DNA from: Vibrio spartinae
GTDB taxonomy: Bacteria > Pseudomonadota > Gammaproteobacteria > Enterobacterales > Vibrionaceae
Assembly (NCBI RefSeq): GCF_024347135.1
Contig: NZ_AP024907.1
Span: forward strand, 1,789,001 to 1,853,000
Direction: 5' to 3'
DNA: 64,000 nt
Shown: piece by piece, positions 17,200 through 24,830 of the stretch
Layout of the letters: each line of letters begins with the position of its first letter
How positions within the stretch are numbered: the stretch's first letter is position 1
The notes under the pieces: generated by a model
The model's input: only the letters and a program-made list of their open reading frames with translations
What the model was told of the DNA's origin: nothing
Database searches by the model: none
Program-made: the position numbers and the translations under genes

Positions 17200-17783
17200 T
17201 TAAACACCCATTTACACCACTATACGCTTAATACATAGGATAACTCATTTTAATCCTTGCTGGACTGGTAAATCCAATGTTGGTAATAACAGGGACACAA
17301 AGATTAAGCTGAACGGAAAAGGACTGTAGTGACTGAGTAAAATTGACCACCATTTTAATTATTTCGAATACATTTTCTCATCCGAAATAGACGGATTTCA
17401 ATTCGTTTGCCAACTCAATTCTGTCCAATTCCTTTTTAAAAACTGACTGTCCCCAAATTCACTGATTCCTATGCTCAACATCCCAAAATCTCATACTTTT
17501 TTCATACTTTTGTCTATCGAAAAACTGATAGCCTGTGAATGCACTGGCAAAATCCAGTGTCGGGATTGAGACCCCTGTATTTTCTTCACAAGACATGTAA
17601 AATGCCAGCTCTGCTGATATTTTCATGTAACTTCAGCACACCTGAATTATGGTGGACTGGATAGGGGCGCTTTGGCGCACCGTTTCTTGTGAGCGGCTGT
17701 CTCAAACCTGTCCGGTTCGCCACTCAAAGTTTGAGACCTTTGTGTGGTGGTGTATCGTTCATCACAAGAAGAGGTTACAACCT
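17200..17783. other. Intergenic region, nothing certain
   Basis: This AT-rich stretch of almost 600 bp has no ORF with good initiation signals. The open frame beginning at 17649 enters the 61-aa gene below in frame, but its extra 45 codons have no ribosome site and look like leader sequence. Confidence 0.45.
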
Positions 17784-17969
17784 ATGTACGAAACCATCCC
17801 TTACGATCATCAATTCGCCCAAAAAGCCCGCGAATACCTGCGCCAGTTAGAAGAAATGTTTGAAGCCGAACAGCGGCACAACAGTCAAGAACTGCGCAAC
17901 GTGCTGCTGTATCTGAATAACCTGATTACCACCCATTACGTGCGCTATCATGAAGAGCCGGATGAGTAA
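17784..17969 (+). CDS. Small hypothetical protein, 61 aa
   Basis: The ORF starts at the ATG behind AAGAGG and encodes a charged helical protein (EYLRQLEEMFEAEQRHNSQELRNVLLYLNNL) ending in acidic residues. It has no signal or membrane segment. A strong terminator follows 36 bp after its stop, supporting a real transcription unit. Its codon use is richer in G and C than the flanking DNA. I do not recognise the family; similar small helical proteins are common on conjugative elements. Confidence 0.55.
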   Translation: MYETIPYDHQFAQKAREYLRQLEEMFEAEQRHNSQELRNVLLYLNNLITTHYVRYHEEPDE

Positions 17970-18004
17970 GATTGGTATGATGATTGATTGGTTTATTTAA
18001 TTTT

Positions 18005-18028
18005 CGAGCCGCAATTGCGGCTCGTTTT
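18005..18028 (+). terminator. Intrinsic terminator after the 61-aa gene
   Basis: Ten-base arms CGAGCCGCAA/TTGCGGCTCG meet without a loop insert and are followed by TTTT. The minus strand also has A/T-rich flanks, so it may work both ways. Confidence 0.75.
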
Positions 18029-18360
18029 GATCAAGTTCTAAGAGCCTGCTCTGATCGCGGGACTGAATCACATGCTGAGTATCGTAGGTGTATTGTTTGC
18101 GAGAAAATTTTGATGATTAAAACGGTGGTAACTATGCCCCTTTCCTTCTTAACGTAATTACTCAATAGCTGATCACGCCACTGGAATCACAGTACTTTTT
18201 GTTCATGACATACGGTTGAGGGGCGGTGCTCAAAACCTCCCCCAAAACCATTACGATTTAACATTTACCCTCTATTTTATATTTGCATAATAATTCGCTT
18301 GGACGATTTTCCAGTCTGGGTGGCGCAGTCCAGTTCCCTATTACACCGGATTTGATACAT
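18029..18360. other. Intergenic region with second copy of the dispersed repeat
   Basis: No gene is supported. Positions 18150-18208 resemble 11961-12019. The rest is low-information sequence between the terminator and the DUF1203 gene. Confidence 0.45.
18150..18208. repeat. Dispersed repeat, copy 2
   Basis: It shares TAACGTAATTACTCA and a AATCACxGTACTTTT..GTTCATG block with 11961-12019, in the same order and orientation, with substitutions between. Confidence 0.5.
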
Positions 18361-18834
18361 CTAGGTTCTATAAACAGTACAGTTGAAACAGCCAGGATTC
18401 GCATTATGAACCTGTAGGTATTTAACGTTGGGCTCGGTCAACTGATGGTAAATAATATTTTCCAAACCAGAAGCCAAAGTAGTTTCAGCATGAATCATAA
18501 TACTATCTTCACTATAAGCTCTTACCGACAGTAGTCGTTTAGTGAGTATTTCGGGAATTTCATTTATGTTCAATTTTGCCTCTACAGCATCTTCCCGAAT
18601 GAAAATGGGTCCAGAAGCTTTATATGGTGAGTTTACATCATGATATTTGTGCGGGATGAGTAAAACCCTCTCGCCAATCTCAGCTTCTTTTAAAGAGACT
18701 CGACATGGGAAACCAGGCTTTGAGTCTGCAATCAACCATTTTGCATTAAATTTTTCAAGTTGTTGATCGTTGAGGTTAAAGTATTCACTAAACATGCTCT
18801 TTTCAATTGGTTTTATAATAAAGTTTGTATTCAT
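18361..18834 (-). CDS. DUF1203 family protein
   Basis: The 157-residue protein ends in the family's conserved block (YLQVHNANPGCFNCTVYR), and its central part (GFPCRVSLKEAEIGERVLLIPHKYHDVNSPYKASGPIFIRE) is the usual DUF1203 core. Function is unknown. It has no signal peptide. It is a single gene divergent from ada, with about 190 bp between the starts. Confidence 0.85.
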   Translation of the reverse strand: MNTNFIIKPIEKSMFSEYFNLNDQQLEKFNAKWLIADSKPGFPCRVSLKEAEIGERVLLIPHKYHDVNSPYKASGPIFIREDAVEAKLNINEIPEILTKRLLSVRAYSEDSIMIHAETTLASGLENIIYHQLTEPNVKYLQVHNANPGCFNCTVYRT

Positions 18835-19024
18835 TAGGTTATACCTGATTAGCTATTTTGCTTTTGATGAATACTCATGCTAACGATGTGAACCGCTCTT
18901 AAACATCCGAAAATTGCGCCATATTCAAATTGAAGGGTTAATAAACATCCTCGAATTAACCAGCAAGAATCGGATGGTATCATCAAACTTGGTGTGATGA
19001 GATGCTGATGAATCACGCGACACA

Positions 19025-20095
19025 GTGAGCGTAGCTATGCCAAAGTTATCAGACAATGCAATGAAAAATGCGGTAGCGCAGAGAGATGGATCTTTTGACG
19101 GACATTTTTACTATGGCGTCATCACCACTGGTGTATTTTGTTCGCCTTCCTGTTCAACCAAAGCGGCAAATCCAGAAAACCTGAGATTCTTCTTAGACAT
19201 CGAATCTGCAATGCAAGCAGGTTTTCGTCCTTGTAAGCGTTGCAATCCAGCAGGACAGGACGAGCGTACTCAACAGCTAATCGATGTGGCTCGCCATATA
19301 GAAACTCATGCCGAAGACAAGATGACACTAACCCAGTTAGGCAATATTGCAGGATTTTCACCTTCCCGATTACAACGCTCATTTAAAGACATGTTTGGTG
19401 TGTCTCCCAAGCATTATCAGGATGCAGTGCGAATGCGAAAATTTAAGCGTTCGTTAAAAGAGGGGGAGAGTGTGACTGATGCGATTTATTCGTCAGGTTA
19501 TGGCTCAATAAGTCGGGTATATGGTGAAGCGACCAGAAATATAGGCATGACGCCAAAAGCATACAGAGCTGGCGGTAAGGGTGAAATTATCCATTATGCG
19601 TGTCGAGAGACAGCCCTTGGATACATGATAATGGCTGCGACAGATAAGGGGGTATGCTCGGTACAGTTTGGTGATGACAAAGATTCTTTGCTAACTTTGT
19701 TAGGTGACGAGTTTCCAGAGGCTCGGCTTGTACTTTCTGCGGCACAAGAGGCACCAGAGCTGGATAGCTGGATATTGGCTTTAGATCAGCATATTAGTCA
19801 GGGCGCTCCCAGACCCGATGTCCCTCTTGATATCAGAGGAACGGCATTCCAAATTAAGGTGTGGCAGTTTTTACTAAGTATCAAAGAAGGGGACGTGATG
19901 AGCTATGGTGAGGTTGCAGAGCATATTGATAATCCGAAGGCGGTTCGCGCTGTAGGAACGGCTTGTGGCAAAAACCCAGTTGGGATTCTTATCCCCTGCC
20001 ATCGAGTATTGCGCAACGACGGTTCTTTAGGAGGTTACCGCTGGGGACTAGAGCGCAAAAGAACATTGTTGGATATGGAAAGAGCAAAGCACTAA
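19025..20095 (+). CDS. ada: Bifunctional Ada: O6-methylguanine methyltransferase and AraC activator
   Basis: Ada repairs alkylated DNA by self-methylation and activates the adaptive response. Three parts are present. The N-terminal zinc domain has Cys39, Cys43, Cys70 and Cys73 (VFCSPSC, PCKRC), where the first Cys accepts methyl groups from phosphotriesters. A two-HTH AraC domain spans about residues 85-185. The C-terminal methyltransferase has PCHRV with Cys325 as the O6-methylguanine acceptor. Length 356 matches E. coli Ada (354). The GTG at 19025 gives the full family length; an ATG four codons later is equally possible. It sits within an accessory stretch, so it may have been acquired. 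Confidence 0.93.
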   Translation: MSVAMPKLSDNAMKNAVAQRDGSFDGHFYYGVITTGVFCSPSCSTKAANPENLRFFLDIESAMQAGFRPCKRCNPAGQDERTQQLIDVARHIETHAEDKMTLTQLGNIAGFSPSRLQRSFKDMFGVSPKHYQDAVRMRKFKRSLKEGESVTDAIYSSGYGSISRVYGEATRNIGMTPKAYRAGGKGEIIHYACRETALGYMIMAATDKGVCSVQFGDDKDSLLTLLGDEFPEARLVLSAAQEAPELDSWILALDQHISQGAPRPDVPLDIRGTAFQIKVWQFLLSIKEGDVMSYGEVAEHIDNPKAVRAVGTACGKNPVGILIPCHRVLRNDGSLGGYRWGLERKRTLLDMERAKH

Positions 20096-20314
20096 TTCAA
20101 CTGACCACTAGGATAAGTGAAATATTGAATACTCACTGATAAATCCTGCATTAAATGAATCTAATAGTGTTGGTGGAGAGTGGAAGATTTTATCCAGTTC
20201 CGCGTAAATCGTTCACCGCTGACAACGGTGGTCTTTGATGTTTTAGGATACGAAAAGTCATTTAAATATGCATAAATTATTGAATTAAGTGAAAAAACTT
20301 TATCCAAGAGTGAG
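20096..20314. other. Gap between convergent ada and exonuclease genes
   Basis: I see no ORF and no strong hairpin here. Confidence 0.4.
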
Positions 20315-20929
20315 TTAAACACGACTTTTAGCCAGTAGTCGGTTTACTTTCCCTTTTGCTGTTTTACTAACGGTTTGCATAAAGTGAAAGCTTGGATTGG
20401 CGATTCCTGACAGCTCTAAGTCTTCGACCATGTGAAGCCAAAGTTTGGCTGTCATTTGTGCATCAGCTAATGCTCGGTGAAAAACACCGTCGTTATCGAT
20501 GTTTTTGTAGCGAACCAGTTCACCTAGTTTGTATGACGGAGCATCTTGAATCAGTCTTCTTGCCACCAGTAATGAGCAACCGAATTCTCCTGCATAACCA
20601 CGGTTGATTCTTTCAAGCTCTGCGTCCAGAAATCGTTTATCGAACGAAGCGTTGTGAGCGATAAGGTTCTCATCGGCAATGAACTCACTAAAAGATATCA
20701 TTACCTCATCGCAGCTTGGCGCTGTTCGTAACATGGTATTGGTGATGCCGGTATAATTTTCAATGAATGAGCTTACTCTGAAGCCCGGATTCATTAGTTG
20801 TTGAAAACTATCGACAACCTCACCATCGACTAATTTCACCGCACCGATTTCAATTGCGCGGTCACCAAGGTTAGGAGAGAGGCCAGTGGTTTCAAAGTCG
20901 AGTACGATAACGGAATTGGCTTGAGGCAT
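20315..20929 (-). CDS. DEDDh 3'-5' exonuclease (DnaQ/epsilon-like)
   Basis: The product has the exonuclease motifs of the DnaQ fold: Exo I VLDFETTGLSP, Exo II HNASFDKRFLDAE, and Exo III with HRALADAQMTAKLW. It is a stand-alone enzyme of about 204 residues, not the replicative epsilon subunit, because the polymerase-binding tail is absent. I start at the ATG giving MPQANSVIVLDFE; an upstream start adds four residues. Its role (repair or nucleic acid scavenging) is not determined by context. Confidence 0.87.
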   Translation of the reverse strand: MPQANSVIVLDFETTGLSPNLGDRAIEIGAVKLVDGEVVDSFQQLMNPGFRVSSFIENYTGITNTMLRTAPSCDEVMISFSEFIADENLIAHNASFDKRFLDAELERINRGYAGEFGCSLLVARRLIQDAPSYKLGELVRYKNIDNDGVFHRALADAQMTAKLWLHMVEDLELSGIANPSFHFMQTVSKTAKGKVNRLLAKSRV

Positions 20930-21200
20930 GACGTTTTCCAACTAAACACGAATGTGTAAGAGTATCATCGAAGGCGATAGAAAAATAAAGGCGATTAGGG
21001 CGCTGTCCAGCTTTTCTATACCTGAGATTCAAGTGTCCTAAATAATCTAAGCCGATCCTAAACTGAATTTGGTTGCCCTTATATGGCACTCAGGCGCATT
21101 CAATGTACCCGACAATCACAGCGGTATGATTGCAATATCTTGTGCCTATCAACAAAAGTATTCCTGAGCTTTCATCACGTTCAAATAATTATTAATAAAA

Positions 21201-21226
21201 ATGTAAATAATCGGATTAATTTACAT
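21201..21226. promoter_or_regulatory. Candidate operator palindrome
   Basis: Eight-base perfect arms ATGTAAAT/ATTTACAT surround a ten-base centre that itself holds AATC/GATT. It lies about 80 bp upstream of the likely -35 of the cassette, where an activator or repressor dimer could bind. The regulator is unknown, and no regulator gene lies in the cassette. Confidence 0.45.
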
Positions 21227-21306
21227 ATTTATCATTAACATGTTATTAACATAGTTGGCTAATTTAGTACAGGGTTAAATGAGCGTTGTTAACATTCACC
21301 CTACTC

Positions 21307-21335
21307 TTGAAAAACGTTTTGTTCGAAAATATTTA
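21307..21335 (+). promoter_or_regulatory. Likely promoter of the six-gene cassette
   Basis: TTGAAA (21307-21312) and TATTTA (21330-21335) are spaced by 17 bp, giving a start near 21342 and a leader of about 24 nt before the first ATG. This is a sequence match only. Confidence 0.45.
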
Positions 21336-21365
21336 TATTCAAACGTTAGGGAGTAATTATAGGTT

Positions 21366-22652
21366 ATGGAATCAAGAAATATTGCCATTGTCGGTGGTGG
21401 TGTTGGAATGCTGTCAATTTTAGATCACCTTAGTAAACAGGTTGATGGTATATGTAATATTTCAGTTTTTATGAAAAATACGACTGGTATTGGTGAAGCG
21501 TATCGTTTTGCTCCAGATGAGTTAATCATGAATACTCGAAATGACAGCATCAATTTTTTCGATCATATTGTCGATTTTAAACAATGGCTAAAGAAACATC
21601 ATAACGACATTTCTTCTGAGTTTGAATTTATACCCCGACGTATATTTGGTTCTTATTTACACTTGGTGAAAAAGAAAATTCTGAATAAATTTCGATTGAA
21701 AGGACATAGAGTTGAATTCCGGGAGGAAATAAAAGAGATTGATAAAAAAGGTACTATTGTAACTCAAAATGGTGATTATAAATATTTTAGTGCAATATTT
21801 GTATCTGTTGGTTTTGGCACAGATACAGCGATTAAAGAAAATACGATTAAAATCAGAAATATTCCTAAAAATGGCATTTTAAATATTGTTGGTTCTGGTT
21901 TGTCTGCTATAGATTGGATCATTTTAACTAACAGTATACGTCCAGATATTTTTATTAATGTTGTCTCGAAAAGTGGATTGTTCCCTGCGGTTAGAAGTTC
22001 TTTTTCATCGAGTGATTATCCCAATATTATTGAATCTAATGAGGAGCTGATTAAAAAACCGGATTTAATTAAATTCTTAAAAATACTCAGAAATGAATGT
22101 AAGAAAGATATTAATTACGGTTTGGATGATTTTATTAATCTATTGATACCCAATAGGAGTCTTTCTGAAGAGCTAAGTATTGCACAGAAAAGAATACCTG
22201 TTTGGCAACCTCTATTATATCGTTCAACAGTAAATTACAAGGATTTTTTTAAAGCATTACCTGAATATCAAAAGAAATATTTGTTGAAACGACGTTCTAA
22301 ATTTATAAATAGAAGAGGAATGTTTCCAGTTAAGAATGCGAAAATTATTCATGAATTAATTGAATCAAATCGTTTAAAGATCGAATCAAAAACCATTCCA
22401 GATGATGAAATTAGTGCTATAGATACAATTAACTGCACAAATGATAATTTGGCAATGTATGAATTTTTAGATCGAATAAATATAGACTGTTTAGATCGGA
22501 ATAAAATAGTTAATAATAATTTCAAAGCATGTGTATCTAGAAATTTATATCTACTTGGTCCGGCAACGAATACAGTTAACTTTTTTACCGAAGTCTCATC
22601 TCTTACGTATGTTCATGCTGAACATGCAGTAAAAGATTATTTAAACCATTAA
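21366..22652 (+). CDS. YdhS-like FAD/NAD(P)-binding protein, cassette gene 1
   Basis: The 428-residue protein belongs to the FAD/NAD(P)-binding group with the NAD_binding_9 fold (COG4529/YdhS-like). The dinucleotide motif VGGGVGM is at 9-15, the group mark GIGEAY at 41-46 and MNTRND at 55-60. A second Rossmann motif GSGLSAID (176-183) would bind NAD(P)H. The closing YLLGPATNTVNFFT is typical of flavin contact. Related proteins are oxidases or monooxygenase-like enzymes, but most are uncharacterised. It is strongly AT-rich, more so than the aldolase gene behind it. It is first in an operon, 16 bp ahead of gene 2. The substrate is unknown. Confidence 0.8.
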   Translation: MESRNIAIVGGGVGMLSILDHLSKQVDGICNISVFMKNTTGIGEAYRFAPDELIMNTRNDSINFFDHIVDFKQWLKKHHNDISSEFEFIPRRIFGSYLHLVKKKILNKFRLKGHRVEFREEIKEIDKKGTIVTQNGDYKYFSAIFVSVGFGTDTAIKENTIKIRNIPKNGILNIVGSGLSAIDWIILTNSIRPDIFINVVSKSGLFPAVRSSFSSSDYPNIIESNEELIKKPDLIKFLKILRNECKKDINYGLDDFINLLIPNRSLSEELSIAQKRIPVWQPLLYRSTVNYKDFFKALPEYQKKYLLKRRSKFINRRGMFPVKNAKIIHELIESNRLKIESKTIPDDEISAIDTINCTNDNLAMYEFLDRINIDCLDRNKIVNNNFKACVSRNLYLLGPATNTVNFFTEVSSLTYVHAEHAVKDYLNH

Positions 22653-22668
22653 TGAAAGGAGAAAGTAA

Positions 22669-23448
22669 ATGGTTATCAAGCAATATGAAAAAAACATATT
22701 TAAGTCACGTCTGAAAAATGGTGAAAAGCTACATGGTCTGTGGTTTTCTTCATGTAGCCCAATTATTGCAGATGTCATTCGTGACTCGGGTTATGACTGG
22801 GTACTGATTGATATGGAACATTCTATCAACACGACAGAAAGTGTGAGTAACATTCTGCGTTGTTTCCGTGATAGCGATACTGCGCCGATTGTCCGGCCAC
22901 CTGTAAACGATCCTGTAGAAGTAAAGCGCTTACTGGATGCTGGTGTTAGAAACTTTCTATTTCCACTGACGGAGTCTGTAGAAATGGCAGAGCAGGCTGT
23001 TGCATCGACGCGTTATAAAGCAAAAGGCGGTCTTCGTGGTGTATCTCTGGGACAGTCAGCCAACCATTTTGGGCGAATTGCCGATTATTTCGATAAAGCG
23101 AACGATGATATTACGGTGATCCTCCAGGTTGAAAGTACTCAGGCCGTTTCACTTGTTCCACAATTGGCATCGGTGGAAGGTGTTGATGGTATTTTCGTCG
23201 GCCCTGCCGACTTATCTGATGATATGGGGAAAACCGGAAAAACTTTTGAAGGGGACGTTCAGGAAGTAATCAATGACTTTGTTCAATTATGTAAGGCTTC
23301 GTCTATTCCTGCTGGCTCTCTGATTTTCAATGAGGAAGTGGCTGAACAGTATTATTCAAAGGGATTCAGTTTTATCTCTTGTGCAAGTGACATCTCGTTA
23401 TTACGAAATGCAGCTGATGCACAAGTGAAGAAGTTTTCTAATGAATAA
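22669..23448 (+). CDS. HpcH/HpaI-type class II aldolase, cassette gene 2
   Basis: The 259-residue enzyme keeps every HpaI catalytic residue in register: Arg76, His51 and metal ligands Glu155 and Asp181 match E. coli HpaI Arg70, His45, Glu149 and Asp175, all shifted by six. Signatures are LIDMEHS, RPPVNDP, LQVEST and FVGPADLS. Such enzymes reversibly join pyruvate or a related 2-oxo acid to an aldehyde, giving a 4-hydroxy-2-oxo acid. The staphylococcal citrate synthase SbnG shares this fold, so a different condensation is possible. AAGGAG precedes the ATG. Its base composition is less AT-rich than genes 1 and 3. Confidence 0.85.
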   Translation: MVIKQYEKNIFKSRLKNGEKLHGLWFSSCSPIIADVIRDSGYDWVLIDMEHSINTTESVSNILRCFRDSDTAPIVRPPVNDPVEVKRLLDAGVRNFLFPLTESVEMAEQAVASTRYKAKGGLRGVSLGQSANHFGRIADYFDKANDDITVILQVESTQAVSLVPQLASVEGVDGIFVGPADLSDDMGKTGKTFEGDVQEVINDFVQLCKASSIPAGSLIFNEEVAEQYYSKGFSFISCASDISLLRNAADAQVKKFSNE

Positions 23449-23459
23449 GGTATAAAATA

Positions 23460-24455
23460 ATGGAGATGGTTGATCTATCGTTGGGTATACCGAATTCCCC
23501 AAAAAAACATTCGGATATAATTTCGAAAGTAATATTTAGTGAGGGTGTGTTCTGCGATAGATATCCATCTTCATTACTATCTTCTGAATTAGAAATAGTG
23601 GATAGTTGTTTTCTGAATAAACTTGGCCTTGATGTTTTTTGTGATAAAAATTTAAGTGTTCATCATGGAGGTAGAGGAGCACTGTTTACAGTATTATCAT
23701 GTCATTTAAATCATGAAAATGTAAATATTGATACGTCATATCCATATTGGAATGGTTATAACTCAATCGTTAAATCTATAAATGAAAACTCTATGATTAA
23801 CAACATGGATAATCAAAGTAATAGTCAAGTGTCTTTATTATGCTTACCTAACAATCCTGATGGCTCTTTGGATATTGAAAGATTAAATTATTGCTTAAAA
23901 AATTATGAACATGTTGTTATTGATTTGGTTTATTTTAACTTTTTGGATGCTTTTGAAATTAAGTCTATTTCAGATGTACTCATGGGTCGAAATAACTATT
24001 CTTTGATTTTTAGTGTATCGAAACATAGTGCTTCTCCCAATGTGCGTGTTGGTTATGTTTATACACCATCTACTGAATTATCGGCAAAGTATAGAGCCTT
24101 TCAGTTTAATATATCTAACTTGCCATCAAATATTAATCGTACAGTCGCTGTTTATCATCTGATGCAAGAAGAAAGAAATCTGATGATTACAGATTATTAC
24201 AATCGCATTTCATTTGAAATCAATAATATTCAAAGCTATCCAGGGATTAGGATTTGTGCAAAAGGTATGTTTGTTTGGATTACATGTGATAAGAAAAAAT
24301 CAAAATACATTGTGGATGCTATTTTATCCGAATTGAATATTAAAGGAGCTTTAGGCGATAGCTTTGGAGACGAATATGGTTCGAGGTGGTTAATTAAAGA
24401 TGGTGTTGATTATAAAAAATTGATTGAAAGAATTTATTATCTAAACAAGGGGTAG
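23460..24455 (+). CDS. PLP-dependent aminotransferase-fold enzyme, cassette gene 3
   Basis: The 331-residue protein has fold type I class I/II aminotransferase features: HHGGRGALFTVLS (cofactor phosphate region), CLPNNPDGS, the PLP lysine Lys188 in FSVSKHSASPNVRVGYVY, and a C-terminal FVWITC segment. The lysine motif resembles those of alliinases and tryptophan-aminotransferase-related proteins as much as histidinol-phosphate aminotransferases, so transamination or C-S lyase/decarboxylase chemistry are all possible. It is short for the family. It begins 11 bp after gene 2. Next to an aldolase making a 2-oxo acid, amination to an amino acid is the simplest reading (inference). The gene is very AT-rich. 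Confidence 0.78.
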   Translation: MEMVDLSLGIPNSPKKHSDIISKVIFSEGVFCDRYPSSLLSSELEIVDSCFLNKLGLDVFCDKNLSVHHGGRGALFTVLSCHLNHENVNIDTSYPYWNGYNSIVKSINENSMINNMDNQSNSQVSLLCLPNNPDGSLDIERLNYCLKNYEHVVIDLVYFNFLDAFEIKSISDVLMGRNNYSLIFSVSKHSASPNVRVGYVYTPSTELSAKYRAFQFNISNLPSNINRTVAVYHLMQEERNLMITDYYNRISFEINNIQSYPGIRICAKGMFVWITCDKKKSKYIVDAILSELNIKGALGDSFGDEYGSRWLIKDGVDYKKLIERIYYLNKG

Positions 24456-24458
24456 TAT

Positions 24459-24830
24459 ATGCGTGATGTTATTTTTAAACAAAACTTACTCAATGACGTA
24501 AATCAAATTAGTTGGTCACCAATGAACACGGATGGTCGACTTGGGGTAAACATTTGTGAAATTTTCAATGATATATCATTTGGAGAACACGGTTCCCGGT
24601 TAGCAATACTGAATTATGAACCTGGGGCTTTAGTTCCTAAGCACCTACACACTGGTTACGAGATGATTTTTATGCTCGATGGTGAACTTTTTGATGACTA
24701 TGGTACTTATTCGAAAGGAGACCTTGTTGCGTATCAACCAAATTCGGAACATTCCCTTTCAACTCGTTCAGGATGTACTTTCCTAGTCTTATGGGAAAAG
24801 CCAGCGATCAGTATTCAGGGAGATGCTTAA
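24459..24830 (+). CDS. Single-domain cupin, cassette gene 4
   Basis: The 123-residue protein is a small cupin resembling the ChrR cupin family. The metal-binding pattern is complete: His62 and His64 in PKHLHTGYE, Glu68, and His98 in PNSEHS. Metal cupins of this size act as dioxygenases, isomerases, epimerases or sensors; the reaction here is unknown. It starts 3 bp after gene 3 and its stop overlaps the start of gene 5 (TAATG), so translation is probably coupled. Confidence 0.78.
   Translation: MRDVIFKQNLLNDVNQISWSPMNTDGRLGVNICEIFNDISFGEHGSRLAILNYEPGALVPKHLHTGYEMIFMLDGELFDDYGTYSKGDLVAYQPNSEHSLSTRSGCTFLVLWEKPAISIQGDA

Larger units (their letters stand above)
20930..21365. promoter_or_regulatory. 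Control region of the six-gene cassette
   Basis: This AT-rich stretch separates the exonuclease gene from the cassette. It contains a 26-bp palindrome at 21201-21226, a perfect TAACATGTTA palindrome at 21236-21245 and a promoter-like pair at 21307-21335. No ORF is supported. Confidence 0.5.

Noticed and set aside
24773-24829. Upstream start for the CoA-transferase
   Set aside because: It lies inside the cupin gene and adds residues without family support; the ATG at 24830 overlaps the cupin stop in the usual way.
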